Of a stretch of DNA of 64,000 bases, positions 34,499 to 47,387 are shown one piece after another. A program made the position numbers and the translations under genes. Below the pieces are notes generated by a model that saw nothing but the letters and a program-made list of their open reading frames with translations, made no database searches and had not been told where the DNA came from. Positions within the stretch are counted from its first letter, which is position 1. Each line of letters begins with the position of its first letter. The stretch spans positions 18,326,283 to 18,390,282 of the forward strand of contig OU612066.1 in assembly GCA_914767715.1 (NCBI GenBank), in the 5' to 3' direction. This DNA comes from Membranipora membranacea (lineage: Eukaryota > Bryozoa > Gymnolaemata > Cheilostomatida > Membraniporidae).

Positions 34499-37353
34499 AT
34501 GACTTCTAAGAGAGAATTTCTTCTTTACTATATAGCAATATTAGGTAAGTATGTAATTCATTGAATACAAAAAGTGTAAGAATATTTCTTTTGAGACTTC
34601 TTCAAAAAGCCTCCACTGATCAGTTAGTTAATTGTTACCAAATAGAGGTTTAGCAAAAAATAGTAGCACAATTATTATGCAAGCTATTTGTTTCCATGGG
34701 TCATACGAAACTAACTCCCTGTCACAATCTGACTAGGAATTCTTTGTTATAGATAGTCAAATCACACTTAATCTGTTGGCTCATGAAACCGGGTAGTGGG
34801 AAATAGGGAAATTAGGGTAAAAGATTTACCACTTAACTGGCCTCAATGCCGAATGGTGTGAACAGTATAGTTGCTCCCCTATTTGATTTGGAAAGGACCC
34901 GCAGAGCTTTCCCGATTCCAAAAGTGTTGGTATAGAGCTTACATTCTATCCAAGCTTTGCAGCAACTTCTAAACTGATGTTCATATTGTGTTTTCAAAAT
35001 AGATATGAATCACTGGATTACATTGCATATGGATGATTGAGCATGAATGATTAACCATTGTACTAAGGAAAGAGATGTTATTTTTGGAAGCAGAAGCAGT
35101 ACCCCATGAGACCTGCATTCAATAGTAATTTTCATGTCAAAAACAGCAAAGAGGCCCTCAATCCTGGCTTTGATAATGATAGACAAAAAAATAGTTGGCG
35201 CAAGATCAATCTAATCTGCAACCATTATCAATCATTCATCAATCGGGTGGTCACCACTCTAGTCCTGGGACCTGGCTCTCATGCATGGACTAATAGACCA
35301 CACCGCTGCGTTTTTTTTATCGCTTTTGAAATAACTTTGATCATTTTGTCATTAGTAATTGCAGAAACCCGATACAAAAAAAAATGAAAGTGGCAGCTGC
35401 CAACTTTTTACCATGATGTGTATGATACATGACTTATATCTTCATGTTGCAGTTGATAAACTAAGGACTAAAGCGGACTCATTGATAATCTTCCAAGGAG
35501 CCATTTATCAAATACTGCCTTTCTAAGGGAGGGAGGAATTTGAGCTGAGAAAAGGTACACTCTCTGTCACATAAATTTGTATATGTACTGTTTATTGACA
35601 GCCCTCTCTGATGCTTGCCCCGAACTGAGGTTAAAAGAAGAAAGAGACACAAACTACGATAGGATTCGAAAATTGAATGCTGATTATTCTAGTGACCCAG
35701 CCTCCTTCGATGAAATATCCAAAGAGTTTATATTGTTACCAGAAAATCACCCTCGGAGATATGGTAAATAAAATAATTAACTTCATTGCGAACTTTTACT
35801 ACAGACCACCACCAATCAACTAATGCACAATAATTTAACACATCTTGTCTAGCTCTTGCCTCATACGCTACAAAGCAAGATCGCTTTTGCTGTCAAAATA
35901 TTCTAACTTAGTTCTCTTCTTTCGTTATCAAGTTTTGTAGGCGTAAAATTCAGAAGATGTAAAACTCACATGAAGCATTGACATAATGTTTCATGGAGAG
36001 GTTTGAATTTTGTGGCAATCGACAATCGACACTATTAACAAACAATAAAAAGAAAAGTGACCAAGCATTAGACAGCAATACTATGGTGACTTAACTACTC
36101 AAGTATTTGATATTGGCATAGCGAGTAACATAACACAATTTAATACTAGAGCTTAGATTTATTCTTAAACAGTAAACCCTGACCCTTCATTAATGACTCT
36201 TGTTTTAGAGAATGGAGATGAATTTTTAAGCTTTGATATTTATGAACTACCTGGTGATAACAGACATTTCTTCATCATACACATTTACAAAGAAAAATGG
36301 GTCGGCGGTTATTCAAAGTACTCTCTTGGTCAATTGACAGAAGCTACATCTGGTTACAAGGTTATTGCAACGGTAAGTATTGGTGATGTTTTGGGTATGG
36401 ATCTTCTAAATTTTAACATGGTTTAAGAATGGAAGGAAATGCAAGGATATTTTGTGCTATCCTTCAAACTGTGATGCCCTGCAAAAGGAATATTCTAATA
36501 TAAAACATCTATATGCTTTTTTACACTTTTGACTTGACAAATGTACTGAATAAACGGCAAAAAATAATCCATACCTTTTCGCCCTCCGGACCTCCTTTTT
36601 TTCACAGTCAGGGCCTCCTGTTCCAATTTTGTTTTCTCCTAAAACGGACATAATGTTTCTGCAATTAAAATATCAAAAGGGAAAATAAAAATGTACAATG
36701 AAGAGAGAAACATATTTTCATGTTACTTTTTTCAAAAGATGCCTGTATAAAATGGCCTTATACTCACCCAGTAACTTACCCTTTCTAAAGGGTAGGGTCA
36801 CCAAAAGCATGAATTATATAATTTCTTTTTAATTTGCTTCCAGCCAAGTCGAGAAAAGCCTTTACCATTTGTGGCGATGTGTGATGATAACGTGTTTGAG
36901 ATCCAAAATATTCATGATCCGTATGGAAAGTTCTACGGTGTTGGTAGTTTTGGCGATTTCAGAATCGTCAAGCACCGCAGTAAGCTATAAAAAAAGTAAT
37001 TGTTGTATTAATGTCAATACGCATCACAACAACCTTGCTATGTAGAATGCTGATTTACCTATAGCGAATCAATTAAAGTCAGAAACTCAACATGCATTTC
37101 TCCCTTAGCATCAAACTTGCGAAAGATAAGGGAAGAAAAATATTTCGAAGGTATACTGGTTAATTCGGAATTTAGTTTATGGGCTAATTGATGTAATAAG
37201 TGACTATGTGTTTAAATAATTATTTGTAATACATTGTTTATTCTGTTTACAGTTGGGGGAAAGAAGAGTGTACTCTGTGCTTTCGGAAGCAGATTTCCAA
37301 AAGTGAGGCTTACTGCCATAGACTCGTGTACAAGAGATGCTTGGTTTTGTTAG
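34499..37353 (+). CDS. SEC2: secreted protein, diverged paralogue
   Basis: Exons 34499-34544, 35602-35763, 36209-36372, 36844-36979 and 37253-37353; exon lengths and phases are identical to SEC1 except a last exon two codons shorter. The product is 202 aa with signal peptide MTSKREFLLYYIAIL plus ALSDA. By-eye comparison with SEC1: 10 of 53 residues differ in exon 2, 12 of 54 in exon 3 and 15 of 45 in exon 4. The cysteines in CPEL, AMC, VLC, DSC and WFC are kept, but the FFC cysteine of SEC1 is replaced. All reading frames are open despite this divergence, which argues for selection. Intron 4 is only 273 bp, without the MITE. Poly(A) signal at 37383. Confidence 0.85.
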
Positions 37354-37382
37354 TAGTAAAATACAAAGTCATGTTAGACTAT

Positions 37383-37388
37383 AATAAA
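37383..37388 (+). terminator. SEC2 poly(A) signal
   Basis: AATAAA 30 bases after the stop. Confidence 0.65.
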
Positions 37389-37794
37389 GGTTCAAAAAAT
37401 AAAACACACTTGACTGACAACTATACTGTTTGGAACATAGTCATCCTATACTGAGCAGTCAGCGGTAAAAAGACCTTAGGTGGTTGTCAGACTCCTGTTG
37501 TTCAGAGAGTTATCGTATCATATATCTTCTCCAAAGACAAGAAAAGGGTATTGCTTTTATTACATACTAATGAAAGTATTTGGCGTAGGGATGTAATATC
37601 CATCAACCTTTACACAAACTAATATATCTATTTATGGCAAAAGCGTAATACTGAAGCTGAGGCCCAATCAGAGTTCTTCATTTTAGTTTGAACATAATAT
37701 TTACATTTAAAGAGAGGATTGAAGGCTTTGTAAGTCTTGCAAAAAATGAGCAGTGCTGTGGTGGATCAAACATTAGGCTTATGCCTAGAGGTGG

Positions 37795-37801
37795 TATAAA
37801 A
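37795..37801 (+). promoter_or_regulatory. REC2 TATA box
   Basis: TATAAAA in the same ggtggTATAAAAcg context as REC1, 118 bp before the ATG. Confidence 0.65.
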
Positions 37802-37918
37802 CGTTGATTGAATCTATTGTTTGAGCACTTTGAATATAGCTTTTGTTACATGGTACACGTAAAGTTGCTTCAACAAGCTTTTCTTAATTCGACTTCCTTG
37901 ACAGTAAGAATAAGCAGA

Positions 37919-40900
37919 ATGGTACGGAATGTAGCAAACATCATCCAGGTACGCATTATCGCACATGTGATATCATTGCATTTATGTTTCAATTCAGTCC
38001 TTTATCTCATTAATATCAACTCATTCAAAGTCTCAAAAGGCTGATAGAAGGCGCAGCGGATTAATCTGATTCAAGTTTTACTTATTCAAATTTTGGATAA
38101 CTGGACTGACCAAGCTTTATTCCTTTCATTCTATGATGGACTGCATATTAATTTTTTTTATTCGTTTTGGCATAATTCCATATCCGTATTTTTATTTCAC
38201 AAACTTAGTGTTTACTCAATGGCCTAAAAAAATCGATGAAAGATAATAATTACTTATGTATTTGTATTTTGTTCTAAAATTAACTAGCTAGGTAAATAAA
38301 ATTGATTAACTTACTATTATTCATTGTTTGTAGTTCCTACTCGTATTGTGGTGTGGATTGACTGGAGAAGCCTCTAACAATAGTCTCAACTACAAAACTG
38401 CATTGACAGCTCGAGTATCCAAGTATGTAACTTGCTTTTGACTTCAAACAGACTCTGTGTAACTGATTGATGAATATTTAACGCATTAACTTTCTCCCGA
38501 TCTCTTGTATTATCTTGACCCTAATCCTCATGACCTTCAATAAATGAAGTTGGTTTAGAAAATGATGATGACCTCAGCGGTAGTTATTATTCAAGTCATG
38601 ATATAACGTTTGCTACTCACTATATGTTGCCACTTAACTGATTCAAGGGGTATGTCAGGGAGTTTAAAAACCAAACTCCATGGGTAAATTGATCAAAGTG
38701 GTTTGTATCTGAAAAGGTTGGAGTTGCCTATACAATATTTCTATTTCTATCGATGATTTGAAATTGCAATGTAAAATCACTGACTGACTCATGTACCAAA
38801 ACCACAGAGTAAGTGTATTTCTAGTATTGATCTAACTTCACCACAGGCATAGCTACTGAAGTAGGGTAGATAATGGTCAATATTATTGGGATATATTGAG
38901 GTCACGATTGTGTAGTCTCCAGCTTTCCTATTGGTACACCCAGTAAGGCTATATATTACAACACTGCTATCCTGTCATGAATGATCTGTTCTCAAGGTTA
39001 AACAAAATGCAAGCTATAGGTGCGATGAGAAATGACTCCTTTGTTTTAGATGGTTATGGTGTCATCGGTTCGCTGCAAAATAACGCTGAGTTTTTGTAGT
39101 CAATGCTTTTTGTGATATGATATATTTTGTTGCAGAGAAACTGTACTTCAGGTATTTCAGCTTGTGTACTTGAATCACATAGCAATCTTAAAGGCTGGTC
39201 CACATTATCCAAGACAGTCATCCCGGATAGCCGTCCCAGTCGACATGAATATGAAATTGACATAATCCCAGCAATAAAAGCGAGTCTGTGACAGTATCTT
39301 GCAACTTTCCAGATATTGTGTTTGACATCCCAATGTCATCTGCGACAATGTGGACCAGCCTTAACTCACACACAAACACACACATCAAGTACAAAAATAA
39401 ATTTTAGCCAATCAAAAAGAAGGGACTTTGACCTCATTGCCTCTCCTAGCAAGGTGTTGGAGTTGTGCCATCAAATCTTCCCCAAAGGAGCTTTGGTTTT
39501 TTACCATACAAATCTTACATAAATTTGTCCTAAGTAACTGCCTGACTGTATAATCCAGGTCTTGAGTAGTATTTAAGTAATCTTTTAATCTTTTCAGCAT
39601 GATTAGGAACTTGGAAGTTACCCACAAATCGGATGTTAACTTGACAGAACTCAGGCACATGAAAGCAATTCAGCCGGACAGATATTTTAATTCCAAGTTC
39701 TACTACTCACTAGATACGAAAATTTACAGTAGGAAGAAAACACAGCAAAATTCAACGTGGATCCTGACAACCGATAAAGAAATCAAAAGCTTCCAACAGA
39801 TTGGCAAGGAATCATTTCTTGTCCGAGAAAAAAAGGCAGTAAAGATTCATTTCATTGGAGAGAAGGACAAAAAAACAATCAACCTACCCAAATATTTCTG
39901 CTACAACCAACCAAATCAAACAACGTTAAACTGCAGTCACCTTGAATCAATTCATTTTGGACCAACTTCTGTAGATTCTACCAATAAACTTGCATATTAC
40001 ACTGCTGCTTCAACAATCTACCGAGTTAACCTCTCTGAAAACTTCTCAACTACCTCATTCCATCTCATGAGTTCTTTTGGGCAAATATCTGCGATGGCAT
40101 TAAACAATCATTTCTCAGGGGCATATACATTTCAAGGCAGCGCAAACATTACAGTCAGTCATGTTGACTTTTCTACATCAGAGGTTACCCCTGTCGGCAT
40201 AAACGGAAATCCTGGTACAATTTCGCAAGCAGTCAGTATAGGTGAAAAGGCACTGCTCTGTGTAACCGAAGCCGACGAAATGTTTCTCTTCAATACAGAT
40301 ACTGGAGACTACACAAAAGTAGCTGGGGGCGTGACTAGTTTGCCCTGTAATCATTCTGAGTGTGACCAGAAGCAGGTGCATGTAGAAGTTTTGGCCGATT
40401 ATCCAACAAGAGGAAAATACTTGTATGCTATTGAAAGAAGTCAAAGCCAAATAATCACCCTCGAGTATGGTGGTAAGTCAATGCTTTAGAAGTTGAATCT
40501 TTTTTTGAATTTTTAAACAAACATATAGTTCAGGGAGCATTCAAGGGAAAATTCTAACTGTAGTTTAACATTATAAAAAATGTGGATAATCCATTTTGTT
40601 TGAATTATGCTTGTATAAACATCTCAGTTCTTTAAAGTCAATTTTGGCAAATCTTGGGCAAAGAAGTTGTCCTCTCTTATTGTTGAAATTTGGTGGCTCA
40701 TTTGCAGTATAGAGTTATCACCCATCTATCTATCTGTGTAAAACATTTTAGTTTCAAGCATGTGGCTAGACTGCTTCACAGAGTGAAGGGATACAGAGTA
40801 AATTTTTTAACAATAGTCAAGGAGAGAGTTTTTTACTCCTTGGTCAAGGTACCTGCAAGCTTTGTGTCAAGGGGAAAGTTATGTGAAGCTTGATGCAAAA

Positions 40901-43900
40901 CACTCCTTTCATCTATTTGTCACAATTATAGGGTTCTGGAGAATGACCTGAATTCAAAGTTTTTGATTACAGTAAATAATAGAATATGCAGGCTCTCATG
41001 TAAAAGTTTCTTTTTGTACAGCCTTACTCCACGATTAGACTTGATGTTTTATGCTTAAATTACACCTGTAACTATCCTAGCTAAATTGGTAAGGTGGGTA
41101 TAGCTAGGAAGGCAGCATTGTGGCAGTTATTATAATAGGATTAACTTTTACAATCCTTGAACAATGCTGCCACAATATACCCTTGGTCTATGCAATCATT
41201 GAACCTTACGTTAATCGAAAGGACCTCATATCAAATGTATCTGCGATCCATTGTCGACTGGGCTTTGGTTGACAGCCAGGTGTGCTCCGACCTGCCTGCA
41301 AACAGAGAGCAACCTGGCGCAGATATTGTGCCCTGGCCACAAGGCAACGAATTTCGCCGCCCATGCTCCGGGATGTGGCTTGTGACAAGACATCTGATTT
41401 AAATCAACTTTCAATTTTAATCAGATGTAATAATGCAATAATACATAAATATCATAAGAAGCAACAAGTCTTGAGACACAAAGGTTATCCTCAGGTTTTG
41501 ATATTCTAATATTACATTGCCTTTAAATCCTTTGGAAAGGCACAAAAGTAACAAATTCTTTCCCTGTAATGAAAGACAGAGACTGCAATACAACTGGTTG
41601 TTTACAAATAAGATTTTCTTGAGGGATTAGAAAATTTACTCTGAGAAAACAATGCCTGTAATTGCTCTTACTGATATCTTCATCCAGCTTAGGTCTCAAT
41701 TGTACTTGGATCGTTTCAATGCACTGCGTGAAGAATTGCTTCCAATTTTGTTTGGAGGCCATCTCAGATTTGTTATTTATTGAGGCAGGCCACCTGTTTG
41801 GCTAACCGAATCCTCAAAAGTAGCAACATCATAACTCGTTGCAGTATAGGTGCAGTCCCAGGGCATCTTCTACTTGATTGTGTAATAACTCCCGGTAGAA
41901 GGTTGGTTGGAAAACATATTTGGTCTGAGCAGGAATTACAAGATATCTAACGCTGCGTATATAAATCAAAAATTCTATCGAGTTAAAAGTGCAGATCTGA
42001 CTGGCTAAAAGTGCAATACTATACTACAAGACAAACAGAGTATGAATCGGATATAGATTCTGGAAATTTCTGAATATGTATATAGAATGATGAAGATTAA
42101 TTATTTTGAGGTATATAGTCATTCTGATAGAATTTGATGGGTGTCTGATGGGTCACCACAATCTATACTGAAAACTTATATCAATCAACAGAAATATTCT
42201 TTTGTTTTAGTTCAGTATAGCATCTCCATTGTCATTTGTAAATTGCTCCACTCCTTTGATAAAAGGCAATTAAAATTTGTTTGAAACTGTACACAATGGC
42301 ATAGAAACTACAATTATATAGGCTCTTTGCACTGCCTTGCGCAACATTGCCACTGCACTGGTGGATGAAATAAACACTGTAATGAAAAAGTAAACCGCAA
42401 TTTTAAATATGATAAAAAAATATTTCAAACATGCCCTCAAAAACTCATTTAGATAATGTGATGAACTGATGCTCCAAAAAAAACCAGATCTCTGTGAGTT
42501 ACCATGTCGAAGTGTAGTTCTGCCCAAGCAGAAAAACATGAACTTGGAGATTTTTTGTCAGATTTGGAGTTTTTTGCAGAAAAAAATAAATGAATAGTTA
42601 GCTGATTGACTAACGATCCAGGTGACCAAATGTGGTTATTCTGAATTAAAACCTGTAGGAAGGAGATAGCTTTTGGAAAAGTAAGGAGGAGATAACTACA
42701 ACTGAGCATTTTTGACTTTAAATAACTGAGATCTTTGCAAACTCTAGCATGCTCATTTCAATGAGCGAACCTACTATCTTGACTTATTGGCTTTATGTTC
42801 ATTGATGAAGTTGTTGATTTTGCAGTCAGTGTTTTCTACGACGATAGCAACACGACAGTATCTAATTATAATTCAACCAGTGCCGCTCCAAACAATGACC
42901 CTACAGACACAGGCAAGTGTAGTATATCTTTTTATATCTTGCACATCGATGTGAATTTCCTGATACACTATTTATTAAGGCTATATAAAATATCTTCTAA
43001 CAAGTGACCAGCGGTGTCTCAATCCATTCTATTGCCTATAAAAGAATGATATTCCATTTATTGTGGGAAATGAAAATCTGGGTTAGGATTGCAGCTGTTA
43101 GAAATTAGACAATCGTCATCAGGCAACTTCATGATCCGCGAACTGATGAATCACAGAATAGTCATATGAATGTACATGGATTGTGGTCATTATGTTTTCA
43201 GGTGTCATAGTTGGGAGTACTGTAGGCGCAGTGATTCTTTGTTTATCGGGAAAAGCTCTGACTGTTTTCTACCTCCGCGCTAGAAACATGAAAAGACGAA
43301 CTTTAAATATGACAAATCGGAGAAGACACAGAAATCCCTCCCACTCTGTCAATACCTTTGAAGGTTGGTTCTAATAAATGTGTGTTACTATATTTACTTG
43401 AATACCAACGAAGTGTTTTAATTATCTACAAGAATATGAAATACCAACCTGGCACATGGTGATAACAATTATAGAATGATGAAGCGTCGGTATTTTCATT
43501 GATAATAGTTGCATGTAATTGACCTACATAGTAATCTTACTTGATCCTAAAGATGTCAGTCTTCACGAAGATAAACCTTGCGCGTTACATATTTGTGTGA
43601 TATTTTCACGGATTTGTCCTATTAAGAAGATGACTGCTAATCATGAATGAAACATTGTGCTTATATTTCATCCTAGTGTTTAGCGCCTAATATTTGTAAA
43701 TTCAATTTAGTGCATGAGGAATATGCCTCACGAAAACAATGAATATGTACAACAGCCCGATGTGCTGATGATTAAAATTCACAAAACCACAAGATAGTTA
43801 ACAGAGCACTAACTCTTTGTCAATGTTTTCAGAAGTGGAGTTGAGCTCATATAACAGGAGTGCAGAAGATGAAGGAGCGACCGGCTTTGAAGAGAGTAGA

Positions 43901-43921
43901 GCTGAAACAAGTGCGGAATGA
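37919..43921 (+). CDS. REC2: receptor with open ectodomain and truncated tail
   Basis: Exons 37919-37948, 38334-38422, 39598-40472, 42826-42912, 43202-43363 and 43833 onward; phases as in REC1. The signal peptide (MVRNVANIIQFLLVLWCGLT) and the 291-codon ectodomain exon are open; about 70 of 290 ectodomain residues differ from REC1, while cysteines and most sequons are kept. Exon 4 ends at a GC donor (gcaagt). In the membrane helix Ile is replaced by Lys (43252-43254, LSGKALT). In exon 6 the codon after SAE is TGA (43919-43921), so the tail is cut to about 58 residues and has none of the SH3 or tyrosine motifs. A +1 shift near 44240 and an early TAA at about 44778 further damage the unread remainder. 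It is either a short-tailed receptor form or a decaying gene. Confidence 0.75.
38423..39597 (+). other. REC2 intron 2, differs from REC1
   Basis: 1.17 kb. The first 0.4 kb matches REC1 intron 2. The rest, including a CA-rich run near 39367, is unrelated to the shared R/REC segment present in units 1 and 3. Confidence 0.55.
40473..42825 (+). other. REC2 intron 3, expanded
   Basis: 2.35 kb against 299 bp in REC1. Extra sequence of about 2 kb, containing a truncated SINE copy at 41.24-41.41 kb, has been inserted or retained here. No exon recognised. Confidence 0.55.
41244..41406 (+). mobile_element. 5'-truncated SINE copy
   Basis: The body matches the SINE at 3483-3727 (shared GTGCTCCGACCTGCCTGC, AAACAGAGAGCAACCTGG, and a 3' end near GACAAGACATCTGATTTAAA) but lacks the tRNA-like head with A and B boxes. 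It lies within REC2 intron 3. Confidence 0.75.
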
Positions 43922-44780
43922 TCTGACAGTGTTAGAGTCTTTAAAGACAGGCCACTTCCTCCTCTACCACAGTCTAGAGAACCCACAGTGCAGGTACATC
44001 GAGCTCAGAGTGCTACCTCAGAATCAGATGATTACTGCTATGCCGACGTTCGTGAATATTACAAGGAAGGATCGATAACAAAATCATCAGCAGTAAAAGA
44101 TGAGAGGCCTCCTGTAGCACCTCGCCATCCCAGACCACGGCTGTCACTGCCGAGGTTTGATCAGCAAATAAACAGCCCCTTCCCTTATTGTGACAATCCT
44201 CAGACAACGCCACCCCATCCAAGACCACGACTATCCCTCCAAAACAACTCGACAGCGAAACATGCGAAATGAAGACCTGTATTGTGATAACCCTAGTTTT
44301 CTCCCTGTACCTGAGGCTTTAGAACATGATTGTAAGCTGTATGTCACTCAAAAAAATGACCCATACTATGTTGAGGTACTTGGCCATAGCTACAAATCAT
44401 CCAAAACACCAGTCTTAGTACATGGTAACCCAGCGAATAAAATACCCTATCCCACACCACAGTTGGCCTTACCAATGTCAAATCATCCTGAGGAGCAAAT
44501 GGAAAATCAGTATGTGCTCTGTGACATCCAAAGTTGTATTACTGAATCCGGTGTTCCGGAGTATGCACGTCATGATGTGTACATCACTGACCAAAGAGAA
44601 GCTTTGGCTCAAAAGGAGACATTGGATGTTGTTGCAAAAGAGGAGAGCAAAACAAAGCAAGCATCACATCTACACGGAAATATTTTTGTGACTGCCATTT
44701 CTGATAAGATGGAGTTGAAACTGCATACAAATTATGAACGCCAAACAAGTGCTGTTACTGTATTAGCAAAAGATCCATAA
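43922..44780 (+). pseudogene. Unread remainder of REC2 tail exon
   Basis: Sequence closely matching the REC1 tail exon, including RPLPPLP, YCYADV and YCDN codons, but downstream of the in-frame TGA at 43919-43921. It carries a one-base insertion near 44240, which ends the original frame at 44272, and a stop in place of the YEIADQS end. The downstream AATAAA used by REC1 is altered here. Confidence 0.75.
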
Positions 44781-46226
44781 AAGATTGAAGATCAGAGCTA
44801 TGAGCTTTAGATCTCAAGAACCTCAATGCCAAATCTTTTTTTCTCATTAACTATATTTTTGGGATGTACGCTGCAAGCAGATTGAAGTTGCCTAAATTGC
44901 CTTTGTATATGCATTTGCATCAATTCTTTTTTTTATTATTCTGAATATTTTTTGAATCTTATTTTTATTCATTAACTGTTGGTTATTATTTTATTTTGCT
45001 TATTATAGTTCATTATTTGAATTTATCATTTATATTTTATTCCCTCATTTTATAAAATTTGCAGTTTCTGTTTTTCTGCTCCATGAGTTAACCGTTTCCA
45101 CAATGTGACTTAGCTGGTACCTCTCACACATTCTGCGAATTATCCTCCATTAACATATAAACAATCAATTTGATAACTATGATTTACCTTGTTGAGATTG
45201 ATATTTATTGTGACGTGGAAATTGTTAATATTACTTATATCGAAATCATCTGCTCCCCAATAAATAGGTCAATACTGACGATACAACAACATGTTGATTA
45301 ATGGACAATGCAAATTGACCATGGTTCTTCTTGCTCGCATATTATTAGGACCCATAACCTTCTGTGCCACAGGACTTTGTCTCTAAGCACACCCAATATA
45401 CGGCCGACCCAACATCATAAAATCACTGTTGTAGAAACAGATGAGGCAGTAGGAATGGGCCGGGGTAAGATACAGCCCTGATATGTATAAGATTAGTCTG
45501 AGCCCCAGACTCTTCTCCACACCCGACAGTCCTCCCGGCCGGAGAAGTATAAGTATAAGATCGGTGTGGTCAGTTTTTCTCATGCATTTGGAATACCATC
45601 CCGTCACATGTCTAAGTGCTCGTTTGGGGCATCACATTATCAACATGTTAAGAGAATGCCAATCGCCATCCACACCGAAATATGTGCAAGCGCAACCATA
45701 AATTATGCTGTACAGAGAAGAGAAATCACATCTTTGTACCGGGAGTATAATGTGACACATGCAAAAAATCTGTCTTTAGAAACTACAACAGCTATGTGAG
45801 TGAAATAAACTATTCCAGAATGAGAATTACCCTATATGGGAGGATTTGACCAAAATTCATCTGTGTTTTTTTGCTACATGTACTAGCAAAGAACAGCTTA
45901 TCACAGTGCACTGCTGTAGGAAAGCAGCTTAATCTTCAAGGATCAATTTGGCAAAATCTGAAAGAAACCTTTCCGTGGTAGTGACAATATAGGAATGGTG
46001 GTGTTAAAAATTATCCACAATACGAAGTTTTTGTACTGGTTGCGTTCTTTCCACACAATATCAAGTCATCAAGGTTCATGTTGATTGTTGAGCCAATAAA
46101 TATGTTTGATGAGATAAGGTGTGGAATTGCTGTGGCAATCAATTGAAAATGATGAAGCTGCAAAAAAAAAAGGTGTGATGTGACCCAAAAATTTACTCTT
46201 AATTAAACTACAAATGCTGCCGATGC

Positions 46227-46553
46227 ATGACACGTCAATCTATTCATGAATATTTGTTGGTAACTGCCTGTTTGGTCGTATCGTATGGTTGTTTCTTTCT
46301 ACTGATGTTGATTGACCTTCTACATCCAGATGCAGCTGCAGCAGTATATTGTTTTTTGTTGTTTGTTTCTATAGCTCAATTATCACGGAGGGATAGTTTT
46401 ATAGGAATTTCAGGACATTTATTTATTGTTAGAACCACACTAATGTTGTCTGTTTACCGTCATATAGTCTACTTATCTGTTAAAGTTGGTGTCCCACTGC
46501 AAGCAGGCATAAGGAGAGAAATGACAACAAAGAATTGTATAAAAAACGCTTGA
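46227..46553 (+). other. Hydrophobic open frame in R1' (doubtful gene)
   Basis: 108 codons with an ATG (MTRQSIHEYLLV), two or three hydrophobic stretches and a hydrophilic end. A 109-codon version is open at 61422-61751. The equivalent frame is broken in unit 2 (29.5-29.9 kb) and heavily altered in R1/R2 of unit 1. Differences between open copies change residues, so there is no sign of protein-level constraint. Probably not a gene. Confidence 0.15.
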
Positions 46554-47341
46554 ATTATGATTTTTAGCTGACGATTTGCGAGTTGTGCAGTGGCTGGCAG
46601 CAAGGCATCACTGCTTGTTGTATGCAGATGTTGAGAGAAGTTTGAGTTATTGAGAAACAATTAATCTTCGGAATTTACTTATGTGTTAGTCACAAGGTCT
46701 ACCCAATGAAGCGCATGGTCACAAATTACCTGCCCTTTGTTATGAAATCATGGCAAAAACAGCAACTCTTCCATCTGTCAGGTCACAAGCTCCTAATCAC
46801 AAGCCTGAAACTAATTCCTCTTTACCACAGTCCAATCTCACATTATTGGCCAATTTGAATTTTGAATTTGAAAAAGATAAAGTTTTTTTTTATAACCAAC
46901 GATTAGCAAGTTCTAGACAGGTTATACGGATAATCAATACACTGTGGAGTTCACTTCCCTATCTCCATCAACCGTTGTGAAAATGATCGCCATTAATAAG
47001 AAAATGAAAAATTTGCACCATAACTCAGGTCATTTCTTTCACTAGTTTTACTACCGTTTGTTGAAAGATTAGCATAAACATACCATGTGAAAAACATAGA
47101 TACTGCTACAAACTGCAGACCTATCTGGTTTTTAATCGCCTGAAACGCTAACAAAGGATACTAAAACAAGAAAAGTAACTTTGAAGCCTATTTTTAACTC
47201 ACCATATCCGATGTACCAAAGAAAGGACAATGAATTTTTATCACCCTTTATTCTAATGAATTTATACTATGAATTTGAGCTACTTGCTACATTTTAACGA
47301 CTCAACCCAGTTCAGCCAGTCTTCTCATAGCACTATTTGTA

Positions 47342-47387
47342 ATGACTTCTAACAGAGAAATTCTTCTTTACTATATAGCAATATTAG
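47342..47387 (+). CDS. Orphan SEC first exon, unit 3
   Basis: Identical in design to 14691 and 30668 (MTSNREILLYYIAIL, donor gtaagt) with the conserved leader before it. 3.4 kb upstream of the regular SEC3 first exon. Possible alternative first exon. Confidence 0.5.

Larger units (their letters stand above)
28520..45200 (+). repeat. Tandem unit 2: R1' - R2 - SEC2 - REC2
   Basis: Second array unit. The R part is almost identical to units 1 and 3, whereas the stretch from about 34 to 43 kb (SEC2 and the REC2 ectodomain) is clearly more diverged. The tail exons after about 43.2 kb become similar again. It lacks both the SEC MITE and the REC intron 2 segment. Confidence 0.85.

Noticed and set aside
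41157-41402. Open frames on both strands near 41.2-41.4 kb
   Set aside because: They fall within the truncated SINE copy.
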